Below are positions 17,218 to 24,070 of a DNA stretch of 64,000 bases, in pieces. A program made the translations under genes and the position numbers. Source of the stretch: Gillisella vitis (GTDB lineage Bacteria > Pseudomonadota > Alphaproteobacteria > Rhizobiales > Rhizobiaceae); assembly GCF_021559775.1 (NCBI RefSeq), contig NZ_CP056051.1, positions 124,001 through 188,000 of the forward strand, in the 5' to 3' direction. The notes beneath the pieces were generated by a model, which worked only from the letters and a program-made list of their open reading frames with translations, did no database searches and had not been told where the DNA came from. Position 1 is the stretch's first letter. Each line of letters opens with the position of its first letter.

Positions 17218-17235
17218 ATGAACAGATCTGCGCTC
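17218..17235. promoter_or_regulatory. tra-box-like palindrome upstream of repABC
   Basis: An 18-bp element centred on AGATCT (17224-17229) with ATGAAC before and GCGCTC after. It matches the TraR quorum-sensing box (core TGCAGATCTGCA) at about 13 of 18 positions. In Ti plasmids TraR is known to activate repABC through such boxes. It lies 363 bp before repA in the 413-bp gap 17186-17598, which otherwise shows no gene. Confidence 0.3.
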
Positions 17236-17598
17236 ACGAAAATCGATATGTATCCGCCGCTATGACTGTCCGCGACTTTGTTAAACCCGCGCTTTGACGC
17301 ACAAATCACCGTGAGTCGGCAAAGGAGTTGAATAAAACTCTTAGGCCGTGCTGATGATGATTAGCCAAGAAGTGTTACGTCTGTAGGAATTCCAGTAGAA
17401 CAAAATACGAACAATTAGCTTGATTTTAAGCGGATAAACCGATGGATTTACTAGTAAAAACTGACTTCCCTTGAAAGGGTTTTCTTCCGGCTCGTAACAT
17501 TGGGTTAACGAAGTAACGTTTGACGCAAAACTATGACCGGTCAACTGTCGATCGACGGAAAATCACTGACGATCACGAAAAATCCGTCGTGAGGAAAA

Positions 17599-18810
17599 AT
17601 GATAGCGAGCCAGCAGCAAGTCGAACCCGCAGAATCATCGGCGGCAAAAATCAGCCGGCAGTCTCGATTGTTGTCTGCACAGCTGAGGTCGATTCGCGAG
17701 CGCCTCTACGAACCCGTAGCAGCAAAGACTCTGAAGACCTTCACGTCGCGCGAAGCCGCGATGCTGCTGGGGATTGCGGAATCAACACTTCGTCAGATGT
17801 CGCTCGATGGAGAGAGCGCAATACCCGATCGCCGGGATAATGGGCGACGAATTTATACGCTTCACCAAGTAAATCAGATACGCCAGCATCTCGCTCAAAA
17901 GCGCCCGAATGAAGCACTTGAGTTTTTCCCACGCCGCCGAGACGGTGAAAAATTACAGGTCATTGCTGTTGCAAACTTTAAGGGAGGCTCAGCAAAAACG
18001 ACGACAACGGTCCATTTGGCGCATTATTTGGCAATCCAGGGGCTCCGGGTTCTTGCGATCGACCTCGATACGCAAGCATCACTGTCAGCAATATTTGGAT
18101 ACCAGCCGGAGTTCGACGTTGACCAGAACGAGACCGTCTATGCAGGAATTCGCTATGATCGACGTCGCAAGGCTGTCCAAGATGTGATCCGAAAGACCTA
18201 TTTCGCCGGGATTGATTTGATCCCGGCGAACCTGGAACTTATGGAGTATGAACACGAAACTCCGCAGGCGATTGCAGACGGCTACGGACGGGGAGAAGAG
18301 ATTTTCTTTCGCAGGTTGTCTGCGGTCATCAGTGAAGTTGAGGCTGACTACGACATAGTACTTATCGACGCCCCACCTCAGCTGGGTTATCTTACTCTTG
18401 GCGCCCTATGCGCTGCCACGGCGCTTCTTATCACCATTCATCCGGCGATGATCGACGTCGCGAGTATGAACCAGTTTCTGGCTACGATGAGCGATCTCAT
18501 GGGCGTGATCGAGGCACGTGGCGGCACGCTCAGTCACGATTTCATTCGCTACTTGATCACGCGACATAACCCAAACGACGGTCCTCAAGTTAATGTCGTC
18601 ACTTTGTTGCGATCCCTTTTCAAAGAAGATGTTTTGGCCCCCGTTGTCGTTGAAACCACCGCGATCGCGATCGCGGGCCTCGAAAAGAAAAGTCTTTATG
18701 AATTGTCGAGAGGAAGCGTTGGGCGCGATACACTTTCCCGTGCACTCGAGTCGGTAGATTCGGTCAACCGAGAAATCTTCCTCTATGTTAAGAACGTGTG
18801 GGGTAGATGA
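17599..18810 (+). CDS. repA: RepA, plasmid partition ATPase and rep repressor
   Basis: 403 aa, normal for RepA of repABC plasmids. An N-terminal helix-turn-helix-like region (FTSREAAMLLGIAESTLRQM, about residues 50-70) is followed by the ParA-type deviant Walker A VANFKGGSAKTTT near residue 125, the Walker A' region LAIDLDTQASLS and Walker B VLIDAPPQLG. It segregates the plasmid with RepB and autorepresses the operon. GAGG precedes the ATG by a short spacer. Its stop overlaps the repB start (ATGATG), showing coupling. Confidence 0.96.
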   Translation: MIASQQQVEPAESSAAKISRQSRLLSAQLRSIRERLYEPVAAKTLKTFTSREAAMLLGIAESTLRQMSLDGESAIPDRRDNGRRIYTLHQVNQIRQHLAQKRPNEALEFFPRRRDGEKLQVIAVANFKGGSAKTTTTVHLAHYLAIQGLRVLAIDLDTQASLSAIFGYQPEFDVDQNETVYAGIRYDRRRKAVQDVIRKTYFAGIDLIPANLELMEYEHETPQAIADGYGRGEEIFFRRLSAVISEVEADYDIVLIDAPPQLGYLTLGALCAATALLITIHPAMIDVASMNQFLATMSDLMGVIEARGGTLSHDFIRYLITRHNPNDGPQVNVVTLLRSLFKEDVLAPVVVETTAIAIAGLEKKSLYELSRGSVGRDTLSRALESVDSVNREIFLYVKNVWGR

Positions 18811-19844
18811 TGGTCAATCCCGAGGAACGAAGCCAGCAGATGAACAGCTTGTTCGGGCACATCGATACTGACGGTCTCGCGAAACAATCGTCGCCCTTAC
18901 GTTTCGGGCAGGAAAAGCTGCGTGTTGGCTCGGCGGTCGTCAAGTCAATGGATCGTGCGTTCGTTTCAATCGAAGATGAGAATAGGCGTCTTCATAATCA
19001 GTTGCTTTCATCAGGATCAGCCGTTGAACTCGACCCTGATCGCGTCGCTCCATCGTTCATTAATAATCGCTTGGACATCGAAGGCGATGAGAGCTTTCAT
19101 ACGTTCGTCGAAGGTATCAAAGAGGCTGGACAGAAGCTTCCCATTCTCGTGCGTCCCTTGGCGGGGAAGCTGGCTCACTATCGAGCTGCCTACGGCCACC
19201 GACGCCTCCCCGCGTGCCAGATATTGAAGCGTTCCGCCAAGGCGATCGTACGTGAGTTGAGCGACGAGGAACCCGTTGTTTCACAAGGGATCGAGAACTC
19301 GGAGCGTCTCAATCTATCTTTCAATGAGCAGGCGCTATTTGCCTTGAACCTAAAAGAGCGGAAATACTCGCGGGAGCTGATATCAGACGCGCTAGGTCGC
19401 AATCAGGGCCAGCGCCGCGCCTATATCTCGATCCTTATAAATACGGCTGCGCTGATTCCTGAAGAGCTCATCCGGCCGATGGGATCGCCGCCCTCCATGG
19501 GGCGTCCAAAATGGGAAAAGCTGGGGGCTTTCATTAATAATCGAAATCTGAGCGCTCGGCGGAAGAAAATCCTCGCAGATGTCACTGCCTCTCCTGCATG
19601 GGAGAAAATCGGAAGCGCCCGGCGGTTCGCATTGATCATGACTGCCTTCAATCGTTCTACTAAATGCGGGCCAGACTTGGTCGAAGTGTCGCTGGACGAT
19701 GGTATTATCATTGTAGCAAAACAAACCGATAAGCCGACACATATTTCAATTCCTGACAATCGCTTTCCCGGGCTTTCGGACTGGCTGCTGCAACGGCTAC
19801 CCGATCTTTTTGAAGAGTTTCAATGGGACAACGAAAGGTTTTAG
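18807..19844 (+). CDS. repB: RepB, ParB-like centromere-binding partition protein
   Basis: 345 aa. The ParB N-terminal domain includes IKEAGQKLPILVRPLAG and YRAAYGHRRLPACQIL (GHRR box, about residues 115-135), followed by the helix-turn-helix region LKERKYSRELISDALGRNQGQ. The C-terminal half is the RepB-specific plasmid partition domain. It binds parS and works with RepA ATPase. It overlaps repA by 4 bp. I could not identify a convincing parS palindrome in the window. Confidence 0.95.
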   Translation: MMVNPEERSQQMNSLFGHIDTDGLAKQSSPLRFGQEKLRVGSAVVKSMDRAFVSIEDENRRLHNQLLSSGSAVELDPDRVAPSFINNRLDIEGDESFHTFVEGIKEAGQKLPILVRPLAGKLAHYRAAYGHRRLPACQILKRSAKAIVRELSDEEPVVSQGIENSERLNLSFNEQALFALNLKERKYSRELISDALGRNQGQRRAYISILINTAALIPEELIRPMGSPPSMGRPKWEKLGAFINNRNLSARRKKILADVTASPAWEKIGSARRFALIMTAFNRSTKCGPDLVEVSLDDGIIIVAKQTDKPTHISIPDNRFPGLSDWLLQRLPDLFEEFQWDNERF

Positions 19845-20088
19845 AATGAACTAGTCGCCAGAACCGGAAAGGGCCCATCGACTGCAATCGATAGACCCTT
19901 GAACTAGCGGCCAACGGAGCGTCTATGCACCATCAACATCAGCTATAGCGAACAGATTATAAGACGGACGAGGGTGTTAATCAAGTCTCTGTAACTGCCA
20001 GGGACGGATTTTTGCGCGTAGCGATCCGTGGGCTTCCTGAAAATTGATTGATTGGGACTGCGATCTTGTGATCCGCAGCAGGATAGCC
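19845..20088 (-). ncRNA. repB-repC intergenic region with candidate antisense RNA (ctRNA)
   Basis: repABC plasmids encode a small counter-transcribed RNA, opposite to the operon, in the repB-repC gap, which blocks repC expression and sets incompatibility. This gap contains a strong stem: AAGGG (19869-19873) and ATCGA (19877-19881) pair with TCGAT (19888-19892) and CCCTT (19896-19900). A near-repeat GAACTAG occurs on both sides. The exact ends of the RNA cannot be seen. Location and stem are evidence; transcription is inferred from the family. Confidence 0.55.
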
Positions 20089-21351
20089 ATGACTGAATTA
20101 TCGTCAGTCGCGTCATTTCGACGCGTCACTCCCGGAATTGCTGCAAGCGCGCGTCTTGCAATGGCAAACAATGTTCCTGATACAACCAAGTCCGAAATAG
20201 CGCTGCTTTTGAAGAAGGCAGCTCCAATTTTAGGCATCGACGGCCCCACCTATCACGTCATGGATATCCTTCTTGGCCTTTCTCGGGCCGATGACTGGAG
20301 GGGCTCTGGTCGTCCGATTGTGGCGATATCGAATGCGAAGCTGGCGGAATATATAATGCGTTCAGAACGCACGGTAAATAGATGTATCCGACGGCTAGTT
20401 GAAGCTGGTATCGCGGCTTATCGAGACAGCTCAACGGGCCGACGGTTTGTATACCGCAATAAAGCTGGTGAGGTGATGGCCGGCTTTGGAATCGATTTCA
20501 CACCAGCCCGAGTGAGGGCTGACGAACTAAAGCAGGCCGTTGATCAGTACCAACAACGACTGAACATCGAACTGGCAGCCAAGCGCGACATCAGCCGGTT
20601 GTCACGTGCAATCGAAGACCTTTGCACCTGTAATCCATCAGGTGTCACGACTGAAAAATTGGAACTCCAGGCGATATTGGGGGATAGCGACGGCGTTATT
20701 GAGCGGGCGGAGCGGATAAGGCAACTACACCTACAGACGTTAGCTAGGCTGGCCCCAGAATACGTTCCGTTCGATATGACATGCGAGGGTGACACCGGCG
20801 TCACTCCAGATATCGATACAAACCCAGAATCTCTCTCTGAAAGTAATAAAATGCCGACCCGCTCTAACGAGCGGGGCATTTTTCAAGAAAACGGCCGCTA
20901 CGCGGCCGAAGGGGCTTTTGAAAAAAATCCTACGAATGCCACGGTTGCGATGCAAGATAAGACTGACGGCGAGGATCGTGATGCAGACACAGTCCAGGGT
21001 GAGGTTTTGGGCTCCGTGTCTGTGGGGCTCCTCCAGGCAGCCTGTCCAGGGGCCCAGGCGATGATTGCACAGCAGTTTGACAGCTGGTCTGCACTCGGTC
21101 GATCTGGGGAGAGGCTTCGCCGGATGATAGGTCTGTCCGAAGCGGGCTGGGCTGATGGTCAGAAGAAAGTTGGCCCTTACGCTGCCGCGGCGATCTTGGC
21201 GACAGTACTTGAAAAGTCAATTCGTGACCCTGAGCAGATTTCTAAACCTGGCGGCTATTTCCGAGCAATGATTGATCGAGCCATTGATGGTCGACTGAAT
21301 TTGGAGCGCAGTCTTTTTGGGCTTGCCGACCGCGGGTATGGTAATCCCTAG
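20089..21351 (+). CDS. repC: RepC, replication initiator
   Basis: About 420 aa from the ATG at 20089, chosen because GGA lies just upstream and the frame before it does not look like RepC. It contains RVTPGIAASARLA, KKAAPILGIDGPTYHVMDILLGLSR and the winged-helix region VAISNAKLAEYIMRSERTVNRCIRRLVEAG typical of RepC. The family's origin of replication lies inside repC. The stop codon TAG (21349-21351) is formed from the TA target site plus the first base of IS630 copy C, so the native C-terminus may have been altered by the insertion. repC is otherwise full length. Confidence 0.94.
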   Translation: MTELSSVASFRRVTPGIAASARLAMANNVPDTTKSEIALLLKKAAPILGIDGPTYHVMDILLGLSRADDWRGSGRPIVAISNAKLAEYIMRSERTVNRCIRRLVEAGIAAYRDSSTGRRFVYRNKAGEVMAGFGIDFTPARVRADELKQAVDQYQQRLNIELAAKRDISRLSRAIEDLCTCNPSGVTTEKLELQAILGDSDGVIERAERIRQLHLQTLARLAPEYVPFDMTCEGDTGVTPDIDTNPESLSESNKMPTRSNERGIFQENGRYAAEGAFEKNPTNATVAMQDKTDGEDRDADTVQGEVLGSVSVGLLQAACPGAQAMIAQQFDSWSALGRSGERLRRMIGLSEAGWADGQKKVGPYAAAAILATVLEKSIRDPEQISKPGGYFRAMIDRAIDGRLNLERSLFGLADRGYGNP

Positions 21352-22512
21352 TCACCGGAATCTGAAGTTCGGCTCATTGTTTTTTGGCAGAATCGCTTGA
21401 CGGAGGCGAGGATTTGGCCGGCGGATTTCACCCATCTGTATGGCTTGGGATTCTCGTTGTGCGTTGCGATAAACGCGTCGATGTCGGCTTCCAGTTCGGC
21501 GGTGGAACGATGACACCGCGTTGCAATTGCTTGCGCATCAGCTCTGCAAACCACCGCTCGACTTGATTGATCCAGGAGGCTGACGTTGGCGTGAAGTGAA
21601 CATGCCAATGCGGGCGGCGTGCGAGCCAGGCCTTGATCCTCGGCGTCTTGTGGGTCGCATAGTTGTCCATCACCAAATGCACGTCCGGCCCCTTGGGCAT
21701 CTCGGCGTCAATCCGCTTCAAGAAGTCGAGAAATTCGGTCGCCCTGTGACGTTTGTAGCACTGGCCGATTACCGCGCCAGTCGCAACGTCGAGCGCGGCG
21801 AACAGGGATGTCGTGCCGTTGCGGACATAGGTATGGGTGCGCCGCTGCTCGGCGATGCCCGGCGCCATGGGCAGAACCGGCTGCTCGCGATCCAGTGCCT
21901 GGATTTGCGATTTCTCATCCACGCATAGCACGACTGCCCGATCAGGTGGCGACATGTAAAGGCCGACTATGTCTTGCACCTTATCAACGAACAGGGGATC
22001 GGAAGACAGCTTGAATGTCTCCGAACGATGCGGCTGCAAACCAAACGCGGTCCATATCCGACGGATGGTGGTGTGCGACAGCCCGCGGTCGGCTGCCATC
22101 AAACGGATAGACCAGTGCGTGGCATCCTTCGGGGTGGTGTTCAATGTCCGTTCGACGACCTCAGCTACCTGGGCGTCAGAGACGGTTCGTGGCCGACCTG
22201 CGCGATATTCGTCGGTCAGCCCGTCAATGCCACCCTGCACGCACCTGCGGCGCCACTTGCCAACCGTGTGCTCGTGGACGCCAAGGCGTTCGGCAACATC
22301 TTTGCTCCGCAAGCCCTGCGCGCACAGCAAAACTATCCGGCATCGATCCGACAGCGAGCGCGGCGCCTTGTGCCGACGCACCTGAGACTCAAGAAAATTT
22401 CTATCCTCGTCGCTCAGAGCGACAAAGCCCGCTTGCCTGCCGACCATCAATCAAACTCCCGCTGTTACAACAGAAGCAAAATAAAATGATGCCTACTTTA
22501 GTTCCACGTTAA
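21351..22512 (-). mobile_element. IS630-family element, copy C (complete, 1162 bp)
   Basis: Same length and ends as copy B, in opposite orientation, with TA at 21349-21350 and 22513-22514. The outermost base of its right end is A instead of C. The transposase differs from copy B by one visible residue (AQGLRSKD against AQGLQSKD). It abuts repC on the left and an IS5-group element on the right. Confidence 0.92.
21428..22447 (-). CDS. IS630 transposase (copy C)
   Basis: 339 aa from the ATG at 22447; N-terminal helix-turn-helix and complete DDE blocks as in copy B, with the same frame break after QLQRGV, the normal C-terminus lying in the neighbouring frame down to 21348. It is potentially active if the break is programmed or the tail dispensable. 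Confidence 0.85.
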   Translation of the reverse strand: MVGRQAGFVALSDEDRNFLESQVRRHKAPRSLSDRCRIVLLCAQGLRSKDVAERLGVHEHTVGKWRRRCVQGGIDGLTDEYRAGRPRTVSDAQVAEVVERTLNTTPKDATHWSIRLMAADRGLSHTTIRRIWTAFGLQPHRSETFKLSSDPLFVDKVQDIVGLYMSPPDRAVVLCVDEKSQIQALDREQPVLPMAPGIAEQRRTHTYVRNGTTSLFAALDVATGAVIGQCYKRHRATEFLDFLKRIDAEMPKGPDVHLVMDNYATHKTPRIKAWLARRPHWHVHFTPTSASWINQVERWFAELMRKQLQRGVIVPPPNWKPTSTRLSQRTTRIPSHTDG

Positions 22513-22514
22513 TA

Positions 22515-23388
22515 GGCGGTGTGGACGGATTGCCGCAAGTTTAATTTCTGCGATTCCCAAATCCGTATTTGAATGATTCATGGGTTGCCGGTTTCAGAGG
22601 AGATCGGCGATGCTGACGAAGATGACAGAAGCGGACTGGGCGGTCGCACTTGAGGTTTTCCGCGCCTCGCTTCCGCGGCGGGGCGACAAGGGTCGAGATG
22701 ACCGGCTGTTTTTGGAGGCCCTGCACTATTTCTCCGTCAACAATATCACCTGGCGCGGTCTGCCGGAGCGCTATGGACATTGGAACAGTGTCTGGAAGCG
22801 CTTTTCCCGATTGAGCAAGGCGGGTGTTTTTGAGATTTTCTTCGAGCACCTTGGCAGCCTGAGCACGTCGGCCGATCTGGTTCAGATGTTCGACAGCACC
22901 GTGGTGCGCGCGCATGTTTCGGCAGCAGGAGCAAAAGGGGGCAATATGGCCAAGCGCTTGGCCGCTCGCAAGGCGGCTTCTCGACCAAAATCCACCTGAA
23001 GACCGATTTCGACGGACATCCCATCGCCTTTGATCTGACCGGGGGCGAGAAAGGTGACGCTCCGCACTTTCCAATCCTGCTTGGCCTTGGCCCCGATGTA
23101 GATCCCCGCGCCGCCATGGGCGACAAGGGCTATGACAGCAAGGCTAACCGCCAGGCCGCAAGAAGGCGGGGTGCGGTTCCCGTCATTCCTTATCGTTCAA
23201 CGGCAAAATCAAAGCCGACGTTCTTTCCCAAAGCGCTCTACAAAGGTCGCGCCCGCATCGAGCAAGCAGCCGGAAAACTCAAGCCCTTCAAGCGCGTTGC
23301 GCTACGATGCGAGAAGACCAAACAAAATTTCTCCTCCATCGTCGCAATCGCCGCAGGCTTCATCTTGATCAAATCCGTCCACACTGCC
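22515..23388 (+). mobile_element. IS5-family (IS427 group) element, copy 1 (874 bp)
   Basis: Terminal inverted repeats GGCGGTGTGGACGGATT at the left and the complement of GGCAGTGTGGACGGATT at the right, flanked by TA on both sides (22513-22514, 23389-23390). Inserted in an IS3-type orfA and directly against IS630 copy C. An opposite copy of the same length lies at 55622-56495. Confidence 0.92.
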
Positions 23389-23391
23389 TAG
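22610..23391 (+). CDS. IS5-group transposase, two frames joined by frameshift
   Basis: The first frame starts at ATG 22610 (MLTKMTEADWAVALEVFRAS) and covers the N-terminal part to DLVQMFDSTVVRAH, containing the first catalytic Asp. The second frame continues as GGFSTKIHLKTDFDGHP, MGDKGYDSKANRQAARRRG (second Asp) and RARIEQAAGKLKPFKR (Glu), ending at 23391. A slippery run AAAAGGGGG at 22933-22941 sits at the switch, as in other IS427-group elements, so programmed -1 frameshifting is likely. The element looks intact. Confidence 0.85.
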
Positions 23392-23593
23392 ATTGAACTG
23401 CGCCGTGTTTACCAGTATCCACCTCAGCCTTTTTGACCCACTCATGGAGTGTATGCGGCGCACAGCCTATTTTGGCCGCTATCGATGAGATCGCGGCCCA
23501 ACGGGACGGATGTTCGGCTTCATGGTCCAAAACAAGCCGCACCGCTCGGGCCCGAACTTCAGATGAAAATTTGTTTGTTGTCTTGCTTGTCAT
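23392..23593 (-). pseudogene. IS3-family orfA fragment
   Basis: From the ATG at 23593 the minus strand encodes MTSKTTNKFSSEVRARAVRL and AAKIGCAPHTLHEWVKKAEVDTG, the helix-turn-helix half of an IS3-type OrfA. It is cut at its 3' side by the IS5-group copy; no OrfB is present. Confidence 0.8.
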
Positions 23594-23639
23594 GGCTCCA
23601 CTTTCTCACGAGTTGGAGCCTCCGGTAAACACGGGGCGG

Positions 23640-24008
23640 TTCACAAAGCCATTGCACCAGATCGACAAGTCTCCAGCGCACGGCACCATCGAGATAGGGA
23701 ACGGGACCTTTCTCGACGATCTCAATGAGCGCTTTGCGCTGCTTGTCGTTCAACAGCGGCTCACGGCCCTTGGCCTTTCTGGTCTTCAGGCCGTCTGGAC
23801 CGTGTTGATTGAAGCGCTCGACCCAATCGCGGACGATTTGCAAACCGACCCCGCCCATAGAGGCGGCTTGGCTCCGCGAGCCGCCTTCGTAGATCACTGA
23901 CAAAGCAAGCAATCGCCGGGACCAGTCCGTGTCCCGGCTCTTTCTGGCAAGCTGACGCAGGTCTTCAGCCGTGTAGTCCCGACGGATATCGAGTGCCGTT
24001 CCCATCGC
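23640..24008 (-). pseudogene. IS630-type transposase, N-terminal fragment (a different element)
   Basis: From the ATG at 24008: MGTALDIRRDYTAEDLRQLA, then SVIYEGGSRSQAASMGGVGLQIVRDWVERFN and EKGPVPYLDGAVRWRLVDLVQWL. This is the helix-turn-helix domain of an IS630-family transposase unlike copies A-E. It loses homology near 23640 where it meets the IS3 fragment, so the catalytic domain is gone. Confidence 0.75.
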
Positions 24009-24070
24009 GAAATCTCCTTCCGCCATGTTGAAGCATGATTTGTCTCAAAACGGAATCCCGTGAGTCAACT

